A stretch of 35,456 nt of DNA from Desulfothermus okinawensis JCM 13304 (GTDB lineage: Bacteria; Desulfobacterota; Desulfovibrionia; Desulfovibrionales; Desulfothermaceae): assembly GCA_001311565.1 (NCBI GenBank), contig BBBM01000026.1, positions 1-35,456 of the forward strand, read 5' to 3'. The notes below the pieces were generated by a model. It searched no databases, was not told the origin of the DNA, and saw only the letters and a list, made by a program, of their open reading frames with translations. Each line of letters begins with the position of its first letter. Positions within the stretch are counted from its first letter, which is position 1. Shown here one piece after another: positions 1 to 9,615 of this stretch. Both the position numbers and the translations under genes were made by a program.

Positions 1-60
1 GAACCTTGAACGTTGAACTTTAGACACCCACAGACCCAGCAAAGCTTGAGATATCAGAGT
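1..60 (+). repeat. Intergenic heptamer repeat, copy A (cut by window edge)
   Basis: The window opens with iterated 7-mers of the form GAACCTT GAACGTT GAAC, followed by a tail ending in AAAGCTTGAGA..TC.GAG. The same heptad block and a similar tail (AAAGCTTGAGACTTCGGAG when reverse-complemented) occur at about 18237-18310, and the heptad part recurs at 30140-30190. It is non-coding and precedes the liv promoter region. Its function is unknown. The copy may extend beyond the left edge. Confidence 0.6.
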
Positions 61-144
61 TAATGGAATAAGCAAATATTGTAATAATTATGACTTATTT
101 TTCATAGTTGACTAAAAATTTAACCCAAAAATTTAGAAACCTAT

Positions 145-173
145 TTGACTTTTACCAAACAATGGTATTTAAT
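145..173 (+). promoter_or_regulatory. Candidate sigma-70-type promoter of the liv operon
   Basis: TTGACT (145-150) and TTTAAT (168-173) are separated by 17 bases and lie about 90 bases upstream of the livK start. They match the -35/-10 consensus at five of six positions each. The rest of 61-261 is A+T-rich, contains a run of T with a small CCTTTT/AAAAGG palindrome near 208-223, and shows no gene. This is a by-eye prediction only. Confidence 0.35.
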
Positions 174-261
174 TCTGAACAAGAATATCAAATGGGAAAT
201 TAGTGTATCCTTTTTTTTAAAAGGTGATTTGAATACTTTTAATAAGTAAGGAGGTTGGGAG

Positions 262-1526
262 ATGAAAAGGGTATCTATTATTTTGGGTATTTTAATTTGT
301 TTTGTTATCTCTTTTGGGCCTGTAAGAGGAGTTTTGCAAAAAGTAAAATTATTATTGGTTTTACAACATCTCAGACAGGAAAGCTCAATGCTGAATCCAA
401 AGAACAGTTTAATGGCCTGGAGTTATGGAAAAAATATGTGAATAAAAATGGTGGGATTTATGTTAAAAATTTACACAGGAAATTCCCTGTTGAATTTAGA
501 TATTATGATGATGAAAGTAGTAAGGATAGAGTGCAACAATTGTACGTAAGGCTAATTAATCAAGACAAGGCGGATTTTCTGGTTAGTCCTTATAGTTCAG
601 GTTTGACTGCTTCTTCTGCTATTATTGCAGAGCAATATGAAAAGGTGATGCTTGCAACTGGTGCAGCTTCTGATAGTATTTTTTTCCAAAGGATACTCCC
701 ATGTTTTTCAGATTTATACTCCCGCCAGTCGTTATCTAACAGGTGCATTGGATTTGCTCAAAACAACAGATCCCAAGGCAAAAAAAATAGCCATTATCTT
801 TGAACAAAGTAACTTTGCCAAGGCAGTTGCAACAGCTGCAAAAAAATTATGCAGAAAAACTTGGATACAAGGTGGTTATTTTTGAGTCCTATGGAAAAGG
901 CACCACGGACTTTACCTCATTTTTAAATAAAATTGCTGAAAAAAAAGCCAGACGCAATTATAGGTGGTGGACATTTTGCCGACGGGGAAACCTTTGCCAA
1001 ACAAATCTTTGAACAAAAAAATACAGGTAAAATTAGTGTCTCTATTAGTTGCCCCAGCAGTTCCAAAATTTGCTGAGATAGGCAAAGCAGCACTATATGT
1101 AACAGCACCATCTCAGTGGGAACCAAAGGCCAAGTTCACAAAAAAATACCGCTAAAAAGCTAGGAATAAAATGGTACGGTGTTTCTGGAGATTGGTTCAT
1201 AAAAAAACTATGCAAAGCTATATGGTGAAACACCAGGATATCATGCAGCAGGAGGTTTTGCTGCAGGTCTGGTCTTACAAAAGGCCATCGAAGATGCTGG
1301 ATGTTTGAAATCCAGTAAGGTCATAGGTGCATTGGAGAAAATGGATATAATGACCTTTTATGGCAGAATCAAATTCGATAGAGGAGATTATTATGGTCGT
1401 CAGATAGGGCATGAAATGGTCTATCTCCAGTGGCAAAACAAGGGTGGTAAATTGGTAAAACAAGTAATTTGGCCTAAGGGAGCTGAATCAGCTAATCTTA
1501 TTTACCCATACTCTAAAAAATTTTAA
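262..1526 (+). CDS. livK: Branched-chain amino-acid ABC transporter, periplasmic binding protein (frameshifted)
   Basis: This is the periplasmic receptor that would deliver leucine, isoleucine, valine or related ligands to the LivHMGF permease. The start at 262 is chosen because GGAGG lies about ten bases upstream and the first 25 codons form a Sec signal peptide (MKRVSIILGILICFVISFGP). The mature part begins KIIIGFTTSQTGKL, as in type 1 periplasmic binding proteins, and runs to YPYSKKF. The reading frame breaks about eight times: once near 335 (one base seems missing) and at runs 679-685, 840-846, 939-946, 1015-1021, 1140-1146 and 1201-1207. Deleting one base from each of these A/T runs restores a continuous protein of about 420 residues. 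It is followed 12 bases later by livH. If the breaks are real the gene is dead; uniform run-length errors are more likely. Ligand specificity is not visible. Confidence 0.85.
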
Positions 1527-1538
1527 AGAGGAAGATAA

Positions 1539-2393
1539 GTGGAAGCCTGGATTGGAGCTGTAATAAATGGTATCCTCTTAGGTTTGGTCTACGGCCTTGC
1601 GGCTATGGGCCTTAACCTCATATGGGGAGTTATAAATGTAATAAATCTATCTCATGGTGCATTTATTGCCCTGGGAATGTTTGTTGCCTACTTTTTTTTC
1701 CACTTTGCAGGGTTAAGCCCTTTTATCTCAATGGTCCTGATTTTGATTATAGGACTGTTAATAGGAATGGCAGCCTATTTTATTGCACTTCACAGGGTGT
1801 TAGATGCCCCTGAATTGTCTACATTACTATCCACATATTCCTTGAGCCTTATAATTATTGGGCTTGGCACCTTTATCTTTACCACGAATCCAAGGGCAAT
1901 AGATATTGGCCTTGGTTCCATAGGAGTAGGAAATATATTTATACCTGTTACAAAAATAATAACTGGATTTATATCAGTTATATTTACTGGTCTGCTTTAC
2001 ATATTTTTATACAAAACCTGGACCGGAAAGGCAATTAGGGCAGTCTCAATGAATAGGTCTGCTGCTGAATTTATGGGAGTAAATTCTATTCTTATACTTT
2101 CCCTATCCTTTGGGATTGGCATTGCACTTGCGATGGTTGCTGGATGTCTAATTGCAGCCATCTTTCCTTTCACTATTTTGTCTGGAGCCATTTATGAACT
2201 AAAGAGCTTTGTCATATGTGTCCTGGGGGGGTTAGGAAGCCCCCTGGGCGCACTTGTAGGTGGCCTTATTCTGGGACTCCTGGAAAACGTATTCGCACTC
2301 AAGATCCCGGTAGGATATATTCCTTTCATTGAATTTATGATTCTGGTAATTATCCTGTTGGTGAAGCCAACTGGGCTGATAAATAAGAGGTAA
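1539..2393 (+). CDS. livH: Branched-chain amino-acid ABC transporter permease LivH
   Basis: This integral inner-membrane permease is one half of the transmembrane channel of the liv transporter. It is intact: 284 residues with about eight hydrophobic segments, the early GLVYGLAAMGLNLIWGV segment and ISLSHGAF-type sequence (VINLSHGAFIALG) typical of LivH, and the conserved cytoplasmic EAA-like loop region KAIRAVSMNRSAAEFMGVN. The C-terminal GGLGSPLGALVGG is also characteristic. The start is GTG at 1539, behind AGAGGAAG. It is one of the few long genes here without a frame break, although it contains an eight-T run at 1692-1699 that is in frame. It lies between livK and livM with only short gaps, so co-transcription is expected. 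Confidence 0.92.
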   Translation: MEAWIGAVINGILLGLVYGLAAMGLNLIWGVINVINLSHGAFIALGMFVAYFFFHFAGLSPFISMVLILIIGLLIGMAAYFIALHRVLDAPELSTLLSTYSLSLIIIGLGTFIFTTNPRAIDIGLGSIGVGNIFIPVTKIITGFISVIFTGLLYIFLYKTWTGKAIRAVSMNRSAAEFMGVNSILILSLSFGIGIALAMVAGCLIAAIFPFTILSGAIYELKSFVICVLGGLGSPLGALVGGLILGLLENVFALKIPVGYIPFIEFMILVIILLVKPTGLINKR

Positions 2394-2396
2394 ACA

Positions 2397-3363
2397 ATGA
2401 AGAGAGGATATACACTGTTCTGGCTCATACCCCTAATTCTAGCAATATCTTTTTTTCCCCATTATTACAAATTCTGTAATCTACAGAGAGACAGTATTTC
2501 TTATCCTAATGTATATCACCCTGGCGGTAAGTCTGAATATAATTTTGGGATATACAGGATATGTGAGCTTTGGTCATATTGTATTCTATGGCATTGGAGG
2601 ATACACGGCCTTTTATTTAATGAACAAGATGGGCATCCATTTAATTCCCGCCATGATAATGGGTGGGGTTTTATCTTCCATTATTGCTTTAATTGTTGGA
2701 GAAGCTGTACTTAGACTCAGAGGGGCAATTTTTGCCATTGCAACCATTGGAATCAATGAAGCTGTGAAATCCCTGGTAACAAATCTTCCATTTTTAGGCG
2801 GGGCTACGGGGATGTTTTTTTAATTTTAAGATCTATAGGACCTATGGAGGTGCATCCAAGGCCATATGGTTTGCTTATTATCTAATGGTGGTTGTTACTA
2901 TACTTTCTTTGATTACCTCCTATTTTATAAAAAAATTCTAAATTTGGATATGGTTTGTTTTCAATAAGAGAAGATGAGGATGCAGCAGTGGTTCTTGGAG
3001 TAAATACAAAGAAATTTAAAAATATTGCATTTGCCATATCTGCCTTTTTCCCTGGCCTGGTTGGAGCTATTTTCTTTTTTTAAGGCAGGAAATATTGAAC
3101 CTGAAGATGCATTCCACCTTGTTAAATCCATAGAAATGATATTTATGGTTATGTTAGGGGGATTTGGCACAGTATCAGGACCTCCCATTGGGGCGCTTTT
3201 GTATGAGAGATTAAAGGGGATACTCCTGGTCAATCCTCTGTTTAAAAATTTACATATGGCCATAGCAGGATTTATTCTACTCATAATTGTATTATTTGCT
3301 CCAGGTGGACTTGTGGGCTCATTAAGAAACAGGTTCAAAAAGTTGAGGAGCCTTTTAGAATGA
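2397..3363 (+). CDS. livM: Branched-chain amino-acid ABC transporter permease LivM (frameshifted)
   Basis: This is the second membrane subunit, pairing with LivH. The ATG at 2397 overlaps nothing but follows the livH stop by three bases. The reconstructed protein has about 320 residues. It starts MKRGYTLFWLIPLILAI and contains the family motifs YITLAVSLNIILGYTGYVSFGH, RLRGAIFAIATIGINEA and SIREDEDAAVVLGVN (the cytoplasmic loop that contacts the ATPases), then GGFGTVSGPPIGA. Four A/T runs break the frame: 2450-2456, 2815-2821, 2929-2935 and 3075-3081. All are seven long and all are repaired by removing one base. The stop overlaps the livG start (ATGA), which indicates translational coupling. 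Identity is secure from the motifs and the operon position. Confidence 0.88.
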
Positions 3364-4119
3364 TCTTAAAGGTAGAAAAAGCAACTAAAAAAATTTGGCG
3401 GTCTTGTGGCAGTTAACCAGGTATCTTTTCAGGTAAAAAAACAAGAAATATTCGGTATAATAGGCCCAAATGGAGCAGGCAAAACTACATTATTTAATGT
3501 AATTAGCGGGGTATATTATCCAGAGGAAGGTAAGATCTTTTTCAAAGATAAAAATATCACAAGGATGCCTCCCTATAAACGGGCTAGATTGGGAATATCC
3601 AGGACCCATCAGATAGTTAAACCCCTAAATGAGCTTACAGTCCTGGAAAATGTGCTGGTAGGTGCATGTTTTGGAAAAAGATGTTCCAGTTTAAAACAAG
3701 GGGCACATGTGGCTGAAGAAATATTAAATAGGGTTGGACTTGCCCATAAACAGGATATTATTTGTGCAAAGTTAAATGTCCCGGAAAAAAAAAAGATTGG
3801 AATTGGCCAGGCACTTGCATCTAAACCAGACATTATTTTACTTGATGAGGTCCTTGCTGGTCTAAATCCTTCTGAGGCAGATGAAATGTTAAATGTCATT
3901 ATTAATATAAAAAAAACAGGCGTCACTATACTTATGATAGAACATCTCATGCATGCAATTATGAAAATTTCAGATAGAATTATTGTTCTTGACTATGGAG
4001 CAAAGATTGCAGAGGGTACTCCTGAAGAAGTATCCAATAATCCCAAAGTAATAGAAGCATATCTAGGGGATCCTGACCTTGCACTAAAGTTTAGAAAATC
4101 TAAAGGAAACAACCAATGA
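3361..4119 (+). CDS. livG: Branched-chain amino-acid ABC transporter ATPase LivG (one frameshift)
   Basis: This is a cytoplasmic ATPase subunit of the liv transporter. The true start is taken at 3361 (ATG overlapping the livM stop), giving MILKVEKATKKFGGLVAVNQVSF once one A is removed from the seven-A run at 3387-3393; without that repair the remaining frame opens at 3406. Walker A is GPNGAGKTT, followed by a Q-loop region around SRTHQIV. Walker B is ILLDEVLAGLNPSE, in which the usual aspartate-glutamate is present, and the H-loop is IEHLM. The signature motif is atypical: KIGIGQALA occupies the position where LSYGQQRRLE-type sequence is usual (NVPEKKKIGIGQ). The C-terminus has the LivG-type extension (EAYLGD). 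It overlaps livF by four bases. Confidence 0.88.
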
Positions 4120-4832
4120 AGGAGAGCATCCTGGAGATCCAATCCCTTGAATCTGGATATGGAGACGTACAGATATTGTGGGGAATAAACTTAAAGGCAA
4201 AAAGATCTCAATTGACCACAGTGATAGGTTCTAATGGGTCGGGTAAGACCACGTTAATGAGGACTCTGGTGGGGGTTTTGCCTACGTGGAAGGGTAAAAT
4301 AATCTTTGAGGGACGAGAGATAACTAATCTTCCGGCATATAAAAGGGCTGAAATGGGAATTATAATGATTCCTGAAGGGCGTCTCCTTTTCCCTGAGATG
4401 ACTGTGTATGAGAATTTAGAAATGGGTGCGTATACAAAAGGGGCAAGAAAAGATATAAAGAAAAACATAGAATATGTTTTTTCTCTATTTCCCAGACTAA
4501 AAGAGAGATTGGACCAAAAAGCAGGTACAATGTCTGGGGGCGAGCAACAAATGGTGGCCATTGGAAGGGGACTAATGGCATCTCCAAAGATCTTAATCTT
4601 TGACGAACCAAGTTTAGGTCTTGCCCCAAAATTAGTGTTAGAGGTATTCGAGGCCATAGAAAAGTTGAAGAAAAAGGGTGTTTCAATGTTATTGGTAGAA
4701 CAAAATGTGCATCTTTCTCTAGCAATTTCTGATTATGCCTATGTTATGGCTGAAGGGAAAATAATGATGCAGGGTACAGGAAAAGAACTCACTGAAAACG
4801 ATGAAGTTAGAAAGACGTATCTTGGGGTTTGA
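4116..4832 (+). CDS. livF: Branched-chain amino-acid ABC transporter ATPase LivF
   Basis: This is the second ATPase subunit, intact at 238 residues. Walker A is GSNGSGKTT, the ABC signature is MSGGEQQMVAIGR, Walker B is ILIFDEPSLGLAP, and the H-loop region is LLVEQNVHLSL. The C-terminus ends in KTYLGV, close to the usual EAYLG ending of LivF proteins. Its ATG overlaps the end of livG by four bases (ATGA). It closes the livKHMGF operon. The next gene lies on the opposite strand only 48 bases away, and I see no obvious intrinsic terminator in that gap. Confidence 0.93.
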   Translation: MKESILEIQSLESGYGDVQILWGINLKAKRSQLTTVIGSNGSGKTTLMRTLVGVLPTWKGKIIFEGREITNLPAYKRAEMGIIMIPEGRLLFPEMTVYENLEMGAYTKGARKDIKKNIEYVFSLFPRLKERLDQKAGTMSGGEQQMVAIGRGLMASPKILIFDEPSLGLAPKLVLEVFEAIEKLKKKGVSMLLVEQNVHLSLAISDYAYVMAEGKIMMQGTGKELTENDEVRKTYLGV

Positions 4833-4880
4833 TGGATACCTATTATTTTTACAGGACAAAATATTTTTAACCCGGCCTCA

Positions 4881-6170
4881 TCACTTCTCTAAAATATGCC
4901 CTCTTCTCCCAGGAAAATCCACCTGGATAACAAGGCAGATGGCGTTATTTTGGAATATGGGATCCTCATCTATGGGATATGGTGAATGAGATTTGGCCTT
5001 TTCAAATAGCTTTGAGCCTGGTATTGGGGTGTAATATGCGAGGTGTGGTCTAAATCCATAGGACTTTGCAAACGCTATTGTAGATACAACTTCTCCGTCC
5101 CTCTCTCCTGGAAGTCCAAAAAGTATATAAACCCCTATATCTTTCTTATCAAATCCTGCCTCCAATAAATTCTCAACCCCTATATCCCACTGTTCTTTTG
5201 TGAGTTTTTTTATCCAACCTTGTTTTAAAATTTCCTGTCTCAAGGCCAAGCCTGATTGTCTTAAAACCTGCCTTTTTCATGAGTATACAAATATCTTTTT
5301 CCAGATACCTTATATGCAGCCCATTTGGAGTATGGAATCTTACCCTGTGGTTATTTTTTTTATTACCTTTTCTAAAAAGGGTAAAAACCAATTTTCTGGC
5401 TTAAATAAAAGTGCATCGTCATAAAAGACAAAATCCCTGATTCCCCTATTATAATCAAACAAAAACTCCCCATAGATATCCTGTAGGGGCCTTTGTTTAA
5501 AGCTTGAATATAATCTTTTGCTTGCACAGTATTCGCATGAAAATGGACATCCCCTGGATCCCAATATTATGGAAAAACCTGGATTTGGATAAAGCTTAGA
5601 GGAAAGCCTAAAATTGGCCTTCTCTCCACTTATTCCAATAAATTTTGTAACCAATTTCCAATTATCTTCTGTTTCCATGGGACCTCTGATAATCAGGTCT
5701 GCATCAAGATATTTTTCTGCATGGTTTGTACAAAGGCTGGGGTAAATACCTCCAGCTATAATCTTTGTGCTTTTAAAAAGTTTTCTAATGAGTTCTATTA
5801 TTGCCATAAGACCAGGATACCAATAAGTCATAACACATGAAACCATAACAAAATCAGGTGGAGACAGATTTTTCAGGGCCCCATATACAGCATTAAAATC
5901 AAGACCATATCTGGCAAATTTTCTTGGTACATGTAACAATTCAGAAGGTTTTGGAATTTCAGTCCTGGGATATGGACCTGTTCCATATTTTGATTGTTTG
6001 GGCCACTTAACATCCTTCCACATTGGATACATACAATCTAACAGGGCAACATCACAACCAGCTGATTCAAGCATACAAAGGCATGAAATAAGGCCAACTG
6101 GACGGGCCCAGAAATTATATGCAGCAAAATCATATATCCAGGGATTTATCCCCAGAATTTTTGGAGAGTC
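4881..6170 (-). CDS. B12-binding radical SAM protein (frameshifted; start uncertain)
   Basis: A cobalamin-binding-type N-terminal region (ILGINPWIYDFAAYNFW, then LESAGCDVALLDC) is followed by a radical SAM core with the iron-sulfur motif CPFSCEYC (CxxxCxxC), then LGLETGN, and GVYILFGLPGE near the C-terminus. The reaction and substrate are not predictable. The first in-frame ATG is at 6074, but the conserved N-terminal sequence runs in frame to about 6170, where it meets the end of the TPR gene. No good ATG or GTG is visible there, so the start is unresolved (a TTG in the overlap is possible after a one-base repair). Frame breaks lie at 5354-5361 and 5205-5211. The gene converges with livF. 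It is the last gene of the long minus-strand block. Confidence 0.75.
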
Positions 6171-6175
6171 TTTTT

Positions 6176-6936
6176 TTATTTGAGGATATCCAGGTAATCT
6201 CTGGCCATTTTGGCAAACTTTGTCTCTCTTCCTTTGTCCAATGAGAGTACCTGGAGGAAGGCCTTTTTGGCATCTTGTCTTTTTCCCAGTCTTAAGTAGT
6301 TTTCTCCAAGGAGATAGTATAGATCAGGATTGTCAGGATACGACTCTATTCCTTTTTTTTATCCAGTAAATTGCAGAGGGGATCTCTGCCTTTTTTATAT
6401 ATAGATCTATAATGGAAAGATATGCTGGCAGGTATCTCCAATTAAGGGTCAATGCCTTTTTCTCATAAAAAAATCGCATTATCTAACTCCCCTTTCTTTT
6501 TATAAATCAAGGCAAGATTGTGGGCAGCATATTCTGGAGTCTCATAGGTCTCAATTGATAGGGCCTTTTCAAAACATGAAATTGCCTTTTTTTTCCTGTT
6601 TATCTGCAAGGTATGCAAGCCCCAGATTGTTCCACGCATCACCATAACCAGGATCCAATTTTGTGGCATAACTTAAGGACAAAATTGCCTTTTTGATCTC
6701 TTTGGTCTGGAGATATACAAGTCCTTTTAAAAAAATAAAAATAAGGGAGTCTCTTTGCCTTATTTTCTATTTTTTTTAATTCAATAAAGGCAAGCCTTGG
6801 CTCTTGTTTTAAAATATAAGACTGGGCCAGATCCAATCTGGCCCTTACATCCCTTGTAATAAGAGGAGGATTAGTTGTTGCACATGCAGAGATAAAAAAA
6901 TAGCAGCACCAAAAATTTTAAATGGTTCCTTCTCAT
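6176..6936 (-). CDS. TPR-repeat lipoprotein, PilF/PilW-like (frameshifted)
   Basis: The reconstruction gives about 250 residues. It starts MRRNHLKFLVLLFF and continues with a lipobox, FISAC, so the protein is probably lipidated and membrane anchored in the periplasm. The mature part is a series of tetratricopeptide repeats, for example GYGDAWNNLGLAYL, KAISCFEKALSI, AAHNLALIYKKKGEL and LYYLLGENYLRLGK. This architecture resembles PilF/PilW type IV pilus biogenesis lipoproteins, but no pilus genes are nearby, so the name is only a resemblance. Five breaks lie at A/T runs near 6353-6360, 6467-6473, 6585-6592, 6729-6735 and 6893-6899, each repaired by dropping one base. The 45-base gap to hisG is a pyrimidine-rich string of TTTCACG/TTTACCT/TTTCACC-like heptads. 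Confidence 0.7.
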
Positions 6937-6981
6937 ATGTTTCACGATTTCTCATTTACCTCTCACTTTTTACTTTTCACC

Positions 6982-7865
6982 TTAAATAACTTTATTTAAG
7001 GGATACTCAATTATCCCCTCAACACCTATATCCATAAGTTTTGGGACAAGATCTCTCACTTCATCTTTATCCACTACAACCTCTACAGAAAGCCACCCTC
7101 TTTGATAAAGGTTTGAAGTTGTTGGAGAAGTTAGGCTTGGAAGCATATTTAATACCTGATCTAAATCCTTCTCCCTTACATTCATTTTTAGACCAACCAT
7201 CCTCTCAGCCTTAAGTGCACCTTTTAGCAAGGTCTTCATGTGGAGGATTTTATTTCTCTTCCACTCATCTTCCCAGGCAGACTTATTTGCTATAATCTGG
7301 GTACATGTTTGAAGTAATTCAGCAATAATCCTGAGACCATGTGCTTTGATGGTTGTACCTGTTTCAGTGACCTCTACTATGGCATCAGCAAGTCCAGCCA
7401 CAACCTTTGCTTCAGTTGCTCCCCATGAAAATTCCACTTCAACATCAATGCCTGCACTTTCAAAATATTTTCTGGTAAAATTTTCAAGCTCAGTTGCTAT
7501 TTTTTTTACCCCTTAAGTCTTCTGGCCTCTTATATGGCGAATCCCCAGCAACAGCTAAAACCCATCTTGCGGGTCTATTACTCACTTTTGAATACACAAG
7601 TTCATCAACAACTACCACATCTGCCTCATTTTCCAGGACCCAATCCTTGCCAGTAAGCCCCACATCCAATGTCCCATCTTCCACATATATGGGCATTTCC
7701 TGTGCCCTACAAAGGGTACACTTAACAAAAGGATCGTCTATTTCAGGAAAATAATTCCTGTGGTGAAGGTTTATCTTCCAACCTGATTTTTTTAAAAAGA
7801 TTGATAGTTGCATCCTGAAGTGAACCCTTGGGTATTCCCAATTTCAAAACTTTTTCCTGAGACAT
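6982..7865 (-). CDS. hisG: ATP phosphoribosyltransferase, long form (frameshifted)
   Basis: This enzyme catalyses the first step of histidine synthesis, joining ATP and PRPP to phosphoribosyl-ATP. ATG at 7865 follows GGAGG; the protein starts [17 protein letters not shown], the canonical HisG opening. Later motifs are [13 protein letters not shown] and the PRPP-binding [21 protein letters not shown]-terminal regulatory domain ([24 protein letters not shown]) makes it the long, histidine-inhibited form that does not need HisZ. Total is about 294 residues, a usual length. Two breaks, a seven-T run at 7787-7793 and an eight-T run at 7500-7507, are each repaired by removing one base. The start abuts the hisI stop (TAGATG), so the two are probably translated together. 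Confidence 0.9.
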
Positions 7866-8250
7866 CTACTTGTAAACCTCCTTGGGATCAAAAATTTTTT
7901 CACAACATATCTCATGTCTTATCCCGTTCTTATCTGCCACAATCCTTCTGTAAAAACAACTTCTGTATCCAGTGTGACATGCAGCAGAACCAATCTGCTC
8001 TACCAGTAATAAAACCGTATCCCTGTCACAATCTATTCTTATATCCTTTACCAATTGGACATTTCCCGATTCTTCACCTTTTTGCCAGAGTTTATTTCTG
8101 GATCTGCTGTAAAAATGCGCCTTTTTTTGTATTTAGTGTTGCTTCCCATGCCTCTTTGTTCATATAAGCAAGCATGAGCACATCCAGGGACTTATAGTCC
8201 TGTACAATAACAGGAACAAGCCCTTCACATTTTTCAAAATCTGGTTCCAT
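7866..8250 (-). CDS. hisI: Phosphoribosyl-AMP cyclohydrolase (one frameshift)
   Basis: HisI opens the adenine ring of phosphoribosyl-AMP, the third step of histidine synthesis. The reconstruction, about 128 residues, starts [19 protein letters not shown] and contains the family block [20 protein letters not shown], the DCDRDT metal site and the zinc-binding [11 protein letters not shown]. It is the HisI-only form with no fused HisE domain. The one break is at the seven-T run 8122-8128. The gene sits 17 bases downstream of rlmN and directly abuts hisG. The enzyme for the second step (HisE) and the rest of the his pathway are not in this window. Confidence 0.9.
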
Positions 8251-8267
8251 TATTAAGCTCCTCTAAT

Positions 8268-9304
8268 TCACTTAAGTTCTGCCCTGAGCTGACCACATGC
8301 AGCACTAATATCCTGCCCCTTACTTTTTCGCAAGGTAACAATTTGTCCCTTGGACCTTAAAAATTCTTCAAAGGCCAAGACATCTTTTTCCTCTGGCGGC
8401 AAAAAAATCTATTCCAGGGCCTGGATTAAATCTAATTAAATTGATTTTACACTTTAGATTAGAAAGCACCTTATTTAGCTCCTTTGCATGGGACAGGGAA
8501 TCATTTACACCCCCGATCAATATATATTCAATGGTAATTCTCTGTCTATTTCTCAGGGGAATAGACCTGAGTAAATCAATTAGCTCACAAATGTCCATAA
8601 TCTTTGCTGCCCTTGGCATGATCTGTTCCCTTAGGCTCTGGGTGGGGGCATGGAGGGATATGGCAATTGATCCCAGATCCTTTTTTTGCAAATTCCATAA
8701 GTGGTCTGGGGATACCAACTGAAGATATAGTGGTATGCCTGTAGGAAAAATCAAATCCCTGTTTATCCCTTAATATAGCAATGGCCTTTTTTACATTTTC
8801 CCAATTAAGAAGGGGTTCTCCCATACCCATAAAAACCAGGTTTCTAATTTTTAGCCTGGCCTTTATTTCCTTTAAATACGCCCTTGCGACAAGTATCTGG
8901 CCCAGTATCTCACCCTGGGTCAAATTCCTTATAAATCCCATCTTACCTGTGCTGCAAAATAAACAGCCAAGCGCACAGCCCACCTGGGAGGATAGACACT
9001 GGGTATAGTGGGTCCTCTCAGGTATAAGCACTGTCTCTATTATATTTTCATCCTTTAGGCCCAGGCCCAGTTTAATGGTCCCATCTTCACTGGTTTTAAC
9101 AGCTAAAATCTGGGGAAGTTCAATTACAAAATCTTCTGCCAGCCTCTGACGAAAACCTTTGGGGAGGTTACTCATGGAAAAAAAATCAAATACTCCCCGC
9201 GTATAAATCCAGTTCCATATCTGGGACCTTCTAAACTTAGGCTCAGCTATTTCCTTCAAATAAACTTCTAGTTCTTGGGCAGAAAGATCCAAAATATTTT
9301 TCAT
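8268..9304 (-). CDS. rlmN: 23S rRNA (adenine2503-C2)-methyltransferase RlmN (frameshifted)
   Basis: This radical SAM enzyme methylates A2503 of 23S rRNA and A37 of some tRNAs. The start at 9304 is preferred because GGAG lies six bases before it; a GTG twelve bases upstream is the alternative. Motifs in order: AEPKFRRSQIWNWIY (the N-terminal helical domain), the cluster motif CALGCLFC, FMGMGEPLLN, SLHAPTQSLRE, EYILIGGVND, and DISAACGQL near the end. The last of these carries the catalytic C-terminal cysteine that forms the methyl-cysteine intermediate. Breaks occur at seven-base runs 8681-8687 and 8401-8407; each is repaired by deleting one base. About 345 residues, usual for the family. It is followed by hisI. 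Confidence 0.93.
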
Positions 9305-9314
9305 AAACAACTCC

Positions 9315-9344
9315 ACACGCCCGAAACCGGGCGGTGTTTTTTTT
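9315..9344 (+). terminator. Hairpin with T-tract on the strand opposite the genes
   Basis: ACACGCCCG and CGGGCGGTGT pair around a short AAAC loop and are followed immediately by eight T on the plus strand. This is a textbook intrinsic-terminator shape, but all genes from 4881 to 18187 are on the minus strand. It lies between the zinc-ribbon gene and rlmN. On the minus strand the hairpin is preceded by A and followed by no U-tract, so it could act only against antisense transcripts or as an mRNA structure. Confidence 0.5.
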
Positions 9345-9379
9345 AAGATGCTCAGGAAAATCCACCACTAGGGGAACAA

Positions 9380-9553
9380 CTACTTGCACTGGCAACTGGG
9401 CCCTGCTGGGCCCCTTTTACATTCACTGCTGATAAGAGCTTTTTTTACATTAGAAGATCCACAATAAGGACATTTTACCTTATCATCATAAGAGATAACA
9501 AGTTCTTCAAATTCCTTTTTACAGTCATCACAGACAAATTCAAACAAAATCAT
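9380..9553 (-). CDS. FmdB-like zinc-ribbon small protein
   Basis: This 57-residue protein begins MILFEFVCDDCKKEFEELV, then CPYCGSSN. The two CxxC pairs form a single zinc ribbon of the FmdB/CxxC_CxxC_SSSS regulatory-protein type. A strong AGGAGG-type site precedes ATG at 9553. The C-terminus is rich in Gly, Pro and Ser with two more cysteines (GPAGPSCQCK), as often seen in the family. Function is unknown; family members are usually called putative regulatory proteins. The gene contains an in-frame seven-A run, so not all such runs here are disrupted. Its position between ridA and rlmN suggests it shares their transcript. Confidence 0.8.
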   Translation of the reverse strand: MILFEFVCDDCKKEFEELVISYDDKVKCPYCGSSNVKKALISSECKRGPAGPSCQCK

Positions 9554-9615
9554 ATCTCACCCTCCTGCTGAAAGTTGACTTAATTATAATAAGATTTATC
9601 CAAAGTCAAAAAAAG

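Noticed and set aside
262..1526. Reading livK and the other broken genes as genuine pseudogenes
   Set aside because: The breaks hit nearly every gene, including housekeeping ones, at A/T runs, while the protein sequence between breaks is well conserved; decay would also leave substitutions and in-frame stops.
2815..2821. Programmed -1 ribosomal frameshifting at the run
   Set aside because: Sites lack slippery heptamer-plus-pseudoknot context and occur many times per gene, which ribosomal recoding could not support efficiently.
6176..6936. Naming the TPR lipoprotein pilF outright
   Set aside because: Lipobox and TPRs fit, but no type IV pilus gene is adjacent and TPR lipoproteins serve several roles.
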